This document shows, piece by piece, positions 6,456-12,433 of a stretch of DNA of 12,433 nt (the stretch's first letter is position 1; every line of letters starts with the position of its first letter). Below the pieces are notes generated by a model. That model was given only the letters and a program-made list of their open reading frames with translations. It did no database searches and was not told the DNA's origin. The stretch is taken from positions 1-12,433 of the forward strand of contig JAKAKF010000137.1 of the NCBI GenBank assembly GCA_021813595.1, given 5' to 3'. The stretch is from a bacterium (GTDB taxonomy: Bacteria; SZUA-79; Acidulodesulfobacterales; Acidulodesulfobacteraceae). The translations under genes and the position numbers were made by a program.

Positions 6456-8414
6456 ATGAAAAAAACAACGGTTATATTTGTTTTACTTTTAGTAATATTG
6501 ATTGCCGTTCCAATTATTTATTACGGTCTCAACCGCGTTAAAAAATACGAGAAATTTTCTAAGGATAATAGCATAAGCGTTCTTTTAGTATACGGTTCAT
6601 CGCAAACTCCATATGACGAATCTATTTTATCTGCTTACAAAAGCGCTTTAAAAATGGACGGAGTTCCGTTTAAAGTCATAAGCTATTCCGACCTTATATC
6701 TTTTGACCCCAAATCTTTAAGCAAAAATATACCTGCGGTTATTTTTCCTGATGCGGCAGACGAGGAATTTCCTTCCGCGATGGATTCTTCTATAAAATTT
6801 TGGGCAGAGAATTATTTGAACAATGGAGGAAATATTGCCGTTGTGTATAATGTCGGGATAAAAAATAAAGAAGGCCTCTATCTTAAAAAGGGCGTGTTCT
6901 CTAAAATTATCGGTTTGAATTATGAGCTATACAGTAAAATTAGGGATAAATCCTATGTAGCCGCTTTATTACGCTTCAAGAATCAGAGGAGCATGAAATT
7001 TTTTAATATACCTAAAGGAAATGCGATGGACGGTTTTTTAAGCGGCTATATGTACGGTCCGCTTGCTTTTCCGATGGCTTATACTGCTGCAGTGCCCAGG
7101 TTAAAAGGCAGAGACGTATATGCGTACGGCATAGAAAGCAACGTTAAAAAAATACTTAAATTCCCTTCTTACAGAGAGGTAAAAGATAAATATGTTTTAA
7201 AAAACAACATAAAAAAATTCCCAATAGTTGTTTTAAAAAAATATGGTAGAGGACATATTTTATATGTCGATATGCAGTTGGGATATCTCAAAGCATATGC
7301 ATCAAACGGATTTTTAATGAGGGCTTTTATAAAGACATTCCTGTTCAAAATAGCAAAGATGCCTCATTTGATTTATACTCCTTACGGAAAAGGCGGGCTG
7401 ATTGTTAATTGGCATATAGAAAACTATTTAGTAAGCAAGAGCATCCCGTATATGATAAAGAACCGTATTATTAGAAAAAACCTGAAAGATTCATTCGATA
7501 TATCGGCGGGAAGCTTTGAAGACCGCCCGGGAGACGGAAGAGGCGTCGATGCATGCGGAAAAAACAGGCCGTATATTAAGATGCTACTGCCTTACGGCAC
7601 AATAGGCACGGACGGCGGATGGACTCATAACTATTGGTATAGGCAAGTTTTAAGCGGAAAATTTAATGAAAGCCAGATGTATGCCCTTATTAAAAAAAAT
7701 AATAAGTGTTTACAAAGCATATCCGGCTACAGAATAACCGAATATATGCCCGCCGAAGGCGTTTTCCCTCAGCCTGTATCAACTAAAATTCTCAGAAAGT
7801 TAGGGATGATAGCTACTTATTATACGGGAAGTATCGGTTCAGGACCTACGAGGACTTTCTGGAGCGGTAAACTTATCTCACGAAAAGTTATATCGTTTCC
7901 TGTATCGATAGACGGGGATTTAGCGTCTCTTTATGAATTAAAGCACTACGGCCATATGTCAAACATGCAAGTATTAAGTTGGCAGAAAAGCTTAGTAAAT
8001 TATTGTATCAAAAATAGAGCTATCAGATTATGGTATTCGCATCCTTACGATATATGGATATATCATTATACTAAAGCAATGAAATTATTTACCGATTATA
8101 TAGAGAAAAAGCAAAATGAAGGCAAGCTGATTGTCAGACCTATGGCCTATTTTGCCAAGTTTATATTGAGATTTTTAAAAACCAAATATTCTTTTATGTC
8201 CTCAAAGAACGGCTCTATTACATTATTCATAAAAAACAAGGAAGGACTAAAAGGGATTACGGTTGCCCTACCGAAGAATAAAATAAGAAAACCGGATGGC
8301 AGCGTCGCATACACGATTGACGAAGGCAAAAATTATTATTATATAATTTTTACAGGAGATTTACATGAAGATACTATTCATTTTAGCGGCATTAGCGGTA
8401 CTGACGGTTCCTAA
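6456..8414 (+). CDS. Membrane-anchored polysaccharide-deacetylase-like protein with altered metal-site residues
   Basis: The ATG at 6456 follows AGAGGA (6444-6449) and starts MKKTTVIF; a TTG at 6429 in frame is less likely. The 652-residue product has an N-terminal signal anchor (about 3-24) and a periplasmic body. Residues about 40-150 (SVLLVYGSSQ...AVIFPDAADE) look like an alpha/beta domain of glutamine-amidotransferase-like fold. The second half resembles NodB-type deacetylases of exopolysaccharide clusters: WHIEN (319-323), GTDGGWTHNYW (384-394), EYMPAEGVFPQP (429-440), TRTFWSGK and YSHPYDI (527-533). The usual first motif is WHxD and the usual second is SHGGWxH; here they carry Glu322 and Asp386. 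Expected role: remove N-acetyl groups from the polymer in the periplasm, aiding export. Whether this copy is active is open. It is cotranscribed with the synthase and overlaps the next gene by 50 bases. Confidence 0.78.
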   Translation: MKKTTVIFVLLLVILIAVPIIYYGLNRVKKYEKFSKDNSISVLLVYGSSQTPYDESILSAYKSALKMDGVPFKVISYSDLISFDPKSLSKNIPAVIFPDAADEEFPSAMDSSIKFWAENYLNNGGNIAVVYNVGIKNKEGLYLKKGVFSKIIGLNYELYSKIRDKSYVAALLRFKNQRSMKFFNIPKGNAMDGFLSGYMYGPLAFPMAYTAAVPRLKGRDVYAYGIESNVKKILKFPSYREVKDKYVLKNNIKKFPIVVLKKYGRGHILYVDMQLGYLKAYASNGFLMRAFIKTFLFKIAKMPHLIYTPYGKGGLIVNWHIENYLVSKSIPYMIKNRIIRKNLKDSFDISAGSFEDRPGDGRGVDACGKNRPYIKMLLPYGTIGTDGGWTHNYWYRQVLSGKFNESQMYALIKKNNKCLQSISGYRITEYMPAEGVFPQPVSTKILRKLGMIATYYTGSIGSGPTRTFWSGKLISRKVISFPVSIDGDLASLYELKHYGHMSNMQVLSWQKSLVNYCIKNRAIRLWYSHPYDIWIYHYTKAMKLFTDYIEKKQNEGKLIVRPMAYFAKFILRFLKTKYSFMSSKNGSITLFIKNKEGLKGITVALPKNKIRKPDGSVAYTIDEGKNYYYIIFTGDLHEDTIHFSGISGTDGS

Positions 8415-9312
8415 CCCGGGTTATATACCCAAGTGTGACGCTGCTAGTATTAATAAATGCAATAATCCCGCTCTGACGTTATGGAGCAAGTTTTATAACG
8501 TAAAAATAAGAAACGGTAAAACATACTATGTAGTTCCATACACCGATAATATAATAGCTTTGTATTTTTTAAAAAAAAATAAAAATATAGGAATCATAAA
8601 AAATTATATACTATGGTATTTTAAGCATCTTAATTATTCCGATAAATTTGGACTTACCGGAACAATGTACGATTATAGAATCGCAGGAACCGGATGCGAG
8701 GAGAAATCGACTAAAACTTACGATTCTGCGGATAGTTATGCCGCAACATATCTTATGGTTATTTATAAATATTATAAAAAAACCAAAGATATCAGAACGC
8801 TTAAATATATATTGCCAAAATTAAAAGACGTTGCATATATTATTCCTTATTTGCAGGCTTCCAATGACGGACTTATAAATGCTTTGCCGGATAAGGACGA
8901 GAAATACCTTATGGATAACTGCGAAGATTACGGAGGCATAAAGGCGTATCTTAACCTGCTGAAAATGACAGGGAAAAAGTTCAGCGGAGAATATAACCGT
9001 TACGAAAAACTTAAAAAATCAATAAAGGCTGCGGTTATAAAAAATCTTTATAACCGCAGCAGGCATAATTTTGACTGGGCTGTAATCAGAGGCAGAAAAC
9101 GCTATTCAAACTGGTTTGTTTATTATCCCGATGCGCTTGCTCAATTATTTCCGATTTTGTACGGTATTGCGGATAATTCTGCGGTATCGGAAACATTTTT
9201 ATGGAACAAATTTGAGTCTATTTATAAAAATAAGACAGGTTCATTTCCGCTTGAGCAGAGGGCTTTATATATTTTAACAAAAGAAAAAATAAAGAAAGAA
9301 AGAAATAAGTGA
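8365..9312 (+). CDS. Exported six-hairpin-glycosidase-like protein
   Basis: 315 residues. MKILFILAALAVLTV is a signal peptide core, with cleavage likely near residue 27 (CDAAS). The mature part is mostly helical with repeated aromatic helix pairs and the motifs GLTGTMYDY (96-104), YDSADSYAATYLMVIYKYY (119-137) and YLMDNCEDYGG (181-191). This pattern suggests an (alpha/alpha)6 six-hairpin glycosidase fold, with the conserved acids in these motifs as possible catalytic or substrate residues. No specific glycoside hydrolase family can be named. In context it may trim or cut the polymer in the periplasm, as hydrolases do in Pel and cellulose systems. The ATG has a strong ribosome site (AGGAG, 8354-8358) inside the 3' end of the deacetylase gene, with a 50-base overlap. 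An A9 run at 8571-8579 is intact in frame. Confidence 0.7.
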   Translation: MKILFILAALAVLTVPNPGYIPKCDAASINKCNNPALTLWSKFYNVKIRNGKTYYVVPYTDNIIALYFLKKNKNIGIIKNYILWYFKHLNYSDKFGLTGTMYDYRIAGTGCEEKSTKTYDSADSYAATYLMVIYKYYKKTKDIRTLKYILPKLKDVAYIIPYLQASNDGLINALPDKDEKYLMDNCEDYGGIKAYLNLLKMTGKKFSGEYNRYEKLKKSIKAAVIKNLYNRSRHNFDWAVIRGRKRYSNWFVYYPDALAQLFPILYGIADNSAVSETFLWNKFESIYKNKTGSFPLEQRALYILTKEKIKKERNK

Positions 9313-9366
9313 GTAAGTAAAATTTTTCAAATAATTAAATATAAATATATATTACAGGAGAATTAA

Positions 9367-10503
9367 TTGCGAGCAAAATTATTATTTATTTTAGGCACCC
9401 GTCCCGAAGCTATTAAACTGGCTCCGCTAATACTAAAATCAAAAAAAACCGATTTTTTTGATGTAAAAGTATGCTCAACGGGACAACATAAACAAATGCT
9501 TGAGCAAGTCACAAGTTTCTTTAACCTGAAAATAGACTACGACCTTAGCTTGATGAAACAGAATCAATCTCTTTTTGATATAACGGCAGATATGCTTAAA
9601 GCGTTAGAGCCTGTAATAGAAAAGGAAAAACCGGACAATATAATAGTTCAGGGAGATACTACGACGGCTCTTGTCGGAACGCTGGCGGGATTTTATAAAA
9701 AAATAAGCGTAGTTCATATAGAAGCAGGTTTAAGGACTTATAATAAATATTCTCCATTTCCTGAAGAAATGAACCGGATATTAATCAGCCGCATTGCGGA
9801 TTATCATTTTGCGCCAAGTGAAAAATCAAGAGATAATTTGTCGGCAGAGGGTATAAAAGACAAAGTTTATGTCGTCGGCAATACAGCCATTGATGCTTTA
9901 TCATTAGGTCTTGATTTAATAGAAAGAAATGGGGATAAAACATATAAGGAATTTTTTAATTTTTTGGATTTTTCTAAAAAAATAATTTTGGTAACGGGAC
10001 ACAGGAGAGAAAGTTTCGGAAACGGATTTGAAAATATATGCGGAGCCTTAAAAGAATTATTGGAATTGCGCAATGATATTCAGATAGTATATCCGGTTCA
10101 CCTTAACCCCAATGTAAGCGAACCGGTAAACAGGATGCTCGGAAACCTGCCCGGCATATTCCTTATCAAACCCCTTGAATATCAATACCTTATATGGCTG
10201 ATGAATAAATCGTTTTTAGTATTGACTGATAGTGGCGGCATACAGGAAGAGGCGCCTTTCCTATGCAAGCCTGTTATCGTCATGAGAGATTCGACGGAAC
10301 GCATCGAAGCTGTAGAAGCAGGAGTATCGGTGCTTGTCGGCACCGATAAAGATAAAATAGTAAAAGAGGCAATTGTTCTTCTCACGGATAAATTCAGATA
10401 TGAAAATATGAGCAGGCCGGTTAATTTATACGGAGACGGTGCATCTTCGGAAAAAATAATCGATGTTTTAACAGAAAATATATACCAATATTCAAATATA
10501 TAA
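9367..10503 (+). CDS. wecB: UDP-N-acetylglucosamine 2-epimerase (non-hydrolysing)
   Basis: 378 residues, the normal length of this GT-B-fold cytoplasmic enzyme that interconverts UDP-GlcNAc and UDP-ManNAc. Residues matching E. coli WecB catalytic and binding positions are present: Arg12 and Lys17 in GTRPEAIKLAPL, Asp97 in QGDTTT, Glu119 in HIEAGLRT, Glu133 in FPEEMNR, His212 in GHRRESFGNG, and the nucleotide-binding DSGGIQEEA (288-296) with RDSTERIEAVEAG. It starts at TTG 9367, placed six bases after AGGAG (9356-9360), and the protein then begins MRAKLLFILGTRPEA as in the family. It lies 54 bases after the hydrolase-like gene, same strand, with no terminator between, so it is probably the last gene of the exopolysaccharide operon. 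It would supply ManNAc units or set the UDP-GlcNAc pool for the polymer. Confidence 0.95.
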   Translation: MRAKLLFILGTRPEAIKLAPLILKSKKTDFFDVKVCSTGQHKQMLEQVTSFFNLKIDYDLSLMKQNQSLFDITADMLKALEPVIEKEKPDNIIVQGDTTTALVGTLAGFYKKISVVHIEAGLRTYNKYSPFPEEMNRILISRIADYHFAPSEKSRDNLSAEGIKDKVYVVGNTAIDALSLGLDLIERNGDKTYKEFFNFLDFSKKIILVTGHRRESFGNGFENICGALKELLELRNDIQIVYPVHLNPNVSEPVNRMLGNLPGIFLIKPLEYQYLIWLMNKSFLVLTDSGGIQEEAPFLCKPVIVMRDSTERIEAVEAGVSVLVGTDKDKIVKEAIVLLTDKFRYENMSRPVNLYGDGASSEKIIDVLTENIYQYSNI

Positions 10504-10604
10504 TTCCAATATATAATACCAATATAGGATATTTAGTTATTTGCATTGATGTTTAAACGAATATTCCTCAATAACACATAAATATTTATAAAAGGGGTTA
10601 AAGT

Positions 10605-10741
10605 ATGGTACCGGAAAGTTTTAATAATTTATGATAACATAAAATTATTTATTCTATCCTAATCCCGATTTAGGACTTTATATTCTGGATGAGCCGTCTA
10701 AATACCTATTTGAGGATAATATTATTGACGATAATATTTAA
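10605..10741 (+). pseudogene. Possible remnant of a small gene
   Basis: AAGGGG (about 10591-10596) precedes an ATG at 10605 by a normal distance, but the frame ends after nine codons (MVPESFNNL). In another + frame, an open stretch of 32 codons without its own good start runs from 10643 to TAA 10739-10741 and contains YPNPDLGLYILDEPSKYLFE, which has protein-like composition. A start region plus a detached tail in a shifted frame would fit a gene broken by deletion or frameshift. I recognise no family, and chance in AT-rich sequence is possible. Confidence 0.25.
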
Positions 10742-10742
10742 T

Positions 10743-10771
10743 TTGGCTTTCCGTCAGCAATATAATATAAT
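10743..10771 (+). promoter_or_regulatory. Candidate sigma-70 promoter of hypC-hypD
   Basis: TTGGCT (10743-10748, four of six to -35) and a perfect TATAAT (10766-10771) are 17 bases apart. Transcription would start near 10778, leaving a leader of about 64 bases before hypC. The same stretch has a GG-N10-GC spacing like a sigma-54 site, but its -12 box reads CAGC, so sigma-70 is preferred. Confidence 0.5.
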
Positions 10772-10841
10772 TATAAATTATGAAAAATTAAGTAATATTT
10801 AAAATATTTTTAGATATGTTAAATAAAGGTTAAAAAAACAA

Positions 10842-11072
10842 ATGTGCCTTGCGATTCCATCCAAAGTCATAGAAATAAAAGACGAAAGCACCGTTATAGT
10901 AGATACTATGGGTTCTAAAAGGCTCGTTTCTACTATGCTTTTGGAAGAGCCCGCCGTTATAGGCGATTATCTGCTTATACACGTCGGCTATGCAATGCAG
11001 AAAATAGACGAAAAAGAAGCGGCCGAAAGCCTTAATTTATTCAGGGAGATAGAAAACAAAACGGTGCAGTAG
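10842..11072 (+). CDS. hypC: [NiFe]-hydrogenase maturation chaperone HypC
   Basis: 76 residues, typical for HypC/HupF. It opens with MCLAIPSKV: Cys2, exposed after removal of the initiator Met, is the residue HypC uses to bind the Fe(CN)2CO unit and HypD. GDYLLIHVGYAMQKID (41-56) is the second family signature, with a conserved His at 47. The small beta-barrel protein acts in the cytoplasm, carrying the iron centre from the HypC-HypD complex to the hydrogenase large subunit. The ATG is fixed by the conserved MCLAIP start; a weak AAAGGT lies 11 bases ahead. hypD follows after 67 bases on the same strand, the usual order. Confidence 0.96.
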   Translation: MCLAIPSKVIEIKDESTVIVDTMGSKRLVSTMLLEEPAVIGDYLLIHVGYAMQKIDEKEAAESLNLFREIENKTVQ

Positions 11073-11087
11073 AAAAATATATTGCAC
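11064..11087 (+). other. Small hairpin at the hypC stop
   Basis: GTGCAGT (11064-11070) can pair with ATTGCAC (11081-11087), seven pairs including one G-U, across a ten-base loop. It overlaps the hypC stop codon and has no T-run after it, so it is not a convincing terminator. It might tune the hypC/hypD ratio, or mean nothing. Confidence 0.25.
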
Positions 11088-11139
11088 TGCCTAAATTTAA
11101 TAAAAATTTTAATGCACGCATCATTTAGTACATTCAACA

Positions 11140-12282
11140 ATGGAATTATATTCCGATTTTAAAAGAAAAGACGATATAAAAAGGCTGACGTCCGTTATAG
11201 ATTCCGAAGTTCAAAAAACTATAAATATAATGGAAATATGCGGCGGACATACCCATTCCATTATGAAATACGGATTACATGCCCTCCTTAAAGATAAAAT
11301 AAATTTTCTTCACGGACCAGGGTGTCCCGTCTGTGTGATGCCCGTTAAAAGAATAGACGAAGCTATAGAAATTGCGGATTCGCAGGATGTTATACTTGCG
11401 GCCTACGGCGATATGATGCGTGTTCCCGGAACGGATAGTTCTCTGATAAAAGAGCGCGCAAAAGGAAAAGACGTAAGGATGGTATATTCCCCTCTGGATA
11501 TTATAAAAATAGCGCTCGATAAAGCAAATAAAGATAAAAAAATAGTTTTTTTCGCTATAGGATTTGAAACGACGACCCCTATGACTGCGGCTCTTCTCGA
11601 AGAAGTTATATCGAGAGGCATAAATAATGTTTTGTTTCACGTCAACCATGTTCTTGTGCCTCCTCCCATAAACGCTATTTTAGATTCCGGCGATAATTTA
11701 ATAGACGGTTTCATTTGTCCCGGACACGTCAGCGTTATGACAGGAAGCGGCATTTATAACGACATTCCGGATAAATACGGCAAGGCGGCAGTAATAGCAG
11801 GATTCGAGCCTTACGATATTTTAAGCGGGGTTCTTTTAATAGCGAGGCAGATTAACGAAAGCAGGCCGGCCGTCGAAATTGCGTATAAAAGGGCGGTCAA
11901 AGAAAACGGAAATATGAAAGCGCAGGCGCTTGTAAATAAATATTTTACGGTAAGAGACGAATTTGAATGGAGAGGTTTCGGGAATATTCCTAAAAGCGGT
12001 TTAAAATTAAGGAACGAATTTAAAGATTTCGACGCCGAATACGTTTTTAAAGATAAACTTAAAGAACTGGAACTAAGGTTAAATGCCGGAAATGCCGGTA
12101 AGACAGTCAGAGTAGTCAAAGAAAATGCCGCATGCAAATGCGGAGAAATATTAAAAGGCAAGTCCAAACCGGACGACTGCCCGCTGTTCGGGAAAGCCTG
12201 CAATCCGGAAAATCCCGTAGGGGCATGCATGGTATCTTTTGAAGGCGCATGCGCCGCATATTATAAATACCGCAATTTTTAA
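11140..12282 (+). CDS. hypD: [NiFe]-hydrogenase maturation protein HypD
   Basis: 380 residues, full length. HypD is the iron-sulfur scaffold on which, with HypC, the Fe(CN)2CO group of [NiFe] hydrogenases is assembled using cyanide made by HypE/HypF. The motifs are intact: MEICGGHTHS (Cys34, His37), HGPGCPVCV (Cys62 and Cys65, the redox pair), GFETTTP (141-147), CPGHVSVMTG (193-202) and AGFEPYDIL (220-228). The C-terminal cluster domain has cysteines at 332, 334, 347, 354, 363 and 371 in ACKCGEI, DDCPLFGKACNP and GACMVSFEGACAAYY, enough for the [4Fe-4S] centre. The ATG at 11140 has no clear ribosome site, but conserved sequence begins soon after it. It probably shares the hypC transcript. hypE, its usual next neighbour, does not start in the remaining 151 bases. 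Confidence 0.97.
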   Translation: MELYSDFKRKDDIKRLTSVIDSEVQKTINIMEICGGHTHSIMKYGLHALLKDKINFLHGPGCPVCVMPVKRIDEAIEIADSQDVILAAYGDMMRVPGTDSSLIKERAKGKDVRMVYSPLDIIKIALDKANKDKKIVFFAIGFETTTPMTAALLEEVISRGINNVLFHVNHVLVPPPINAILDSGDNLIDGFICPGHVSVMTGSGIYNDIPDKYGKAAVIAGFEPYDILSGVLLIARQINESRPAVEIAYKRAVKENGNMKAQALVNKYFTVRDEFEWRGFGNIPKSGLKLRNEFKDFDAEYVFKDKLKELELRLNAGNAGKTVRVVKENAACKCGEILKGKSKPDDCPLFGKACNPENPVGACMVSFEGACAAYYKYRNF

Positions 12283-12351
12283 ACAAATTAAAGCAGCAAT
12301 TAATCAAGAACATTTTCAATTCATTTAATTAATTTGTGCCCCCAATCTATT

Positions 12352-12432
12352 TTATTTTGCATTATATTCCTTACGGCGGTCTTTTCGCCGGCTAAGCCTC
12401 AAATCGTTCGGCATTCTGCCAACTTTATTCTC
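12352..12432 (-). CDS. Possible C-terminal end of a - strand gene entering from the right
   Basis: A - strand frame runs open from the window edge for 26 codons to a stop (12354-12352) and ends with a very basic tail containing MPNDLRLSRRKDRRKEYNAK. A + strand frame over the same bases is also open to the edge, so the coding strand cannot be decided. If the - frame is real, hypD and this gene converge. The spacer 12283-12351 holds an inverted repeat ACAAATTAA/TTAATTTGT (12283-12291 and 12329-12337) but no strong terminator. Confidence 0.2.
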   Translation of the reverse strand, partial: ENKVGRMPNDLRLSRRKDRRKEYNAK

Positions 12433-12433
12433 T

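Larger units (their letters stand above)
10504..10841. other. 338-base spacer between wecB and hypC
   Basis: No complete conventional gene is visible. It begins with AT-rich, loosely repeated CCAATAT-type sequence (about 10486-10530), followed by a possible decayed gene (10605-10741), a perfect 8-bp inverted repeat AATATTAT/ATAATATT (10718-10725 and 10731-10738), a promoter candidate (10743-10771) and about 70 bases of AT-rich leader. No GC-rich terminator hairpin is seen after wecB. Confidence 0.5.

Noticed and set aside
8571..8579. A9 homopolymer as a frameshift or slippage site
   Set aside because: The frame is intact across it and both sides match one continuous protein, so there is no sign of a shift.
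10743..10759. Sigma-54-like spacing (GG-N10-GC) upstream of hypC
   Set aside because: The -12 box reads CAGC instead of TTGC and the middle of the -24 box is poor; the overlapping TTGGCT-N17-TATAAT sigma-70 match is better.
11811..12230. 139-codon open frame on the - strand inside hypD
   Set aside because: It is fully antisense to a gene with all HypD motifs intact, and its translation (Ser/Phe/Leu-rich) looks like a shadow frame.
12374..12390. CGGCG/CGCCG hairpin with a T-containing loop near the right end
   Set aside because: The T-run is in the loop, not after the stem, and the stem is only five pairs, so it does not qualify as a terminator.

Overview
The window is AT-rich, coding almost entirely on the + strand, and comes from a Gram-negative bacterium: one product looks like an outer-membrane beta-barrel, there is a consensus sigma-54 promoter, and HypC/HypD point to [NiFe]-hydrogenase maturation. 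The low GC, the acetate-permease-like gene and the hydrogenase genes would fit an anaerobic or microaerobic deltaproteobacterium-like lineage. No 16S or other phylogenetic marker is present, so the taxon is a guess.

Region 1 (3-1361) encodes a sensor/GAF/HD-GYP protein of the c-di-GMP phosphodiesterase type. A single in-frame TAA (789-791) lies exactly between the GAF and HD-GYP domains, so it reads as two pieces. Region 2 (1362-2063) is a stand-alone acetate/succinate permease of the GPR1/FUN34/YaaH family with its own likely sigma-70 promoter. Region 3 (2064-2482) is a 419-base regulatory interval. It holds a hairpin, a 17-bp near-palindrome with two further copies of its half-site, a candidate promoter, a 29-codon small ORF with a strong ribosome site, an extended -10 sequence and a near-perfect -24/-12 (sigma-54) promoter.

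Region 4 (2483-10503) is the centrepiece: seven head-to-tail genes with short gaps or overlaps that look like one exopolysaccharide operon. In order they encode a YaiO-like outer-membrane barrel, an unrecognised multi-pass membrane protein, a processive family-2 glycosyltransferase, a membrane-anchored bactofilin-like beta-helix protein, a membrane-anchored polysaccharide-deacetylase-like protein with altered metal-site residues, an exported six-hairpin-glycosidase-like protein, and a non-hydrolysing UDP-GlcNAc 2-epimerase (WecB). My reading is that the epimerase supplies UDP-ManNAc (or balances it with UDP-GlcNAc), the glycosyltransferase polymerises and extrudes an N-acetylhexosamine polymer, the deacetylase- and hydrolase-like proteins act on it in the periplasm, and the barrel carries it across the outer membrane. 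It recalls the E. coli yaiO/yaiP/yaiS set and the Pga/Pel logic, but the gene set differs from pga, pel and bcs.

Region 5 (10504-10841) is a 338-base spacer with what may be a decayed small gene and a good sigma-70 promoter. Region 6 (10842-12282) holds hypC and hypD. The last 151 bases show no start of hypE and only an ambiguous short open frame on the - strand.
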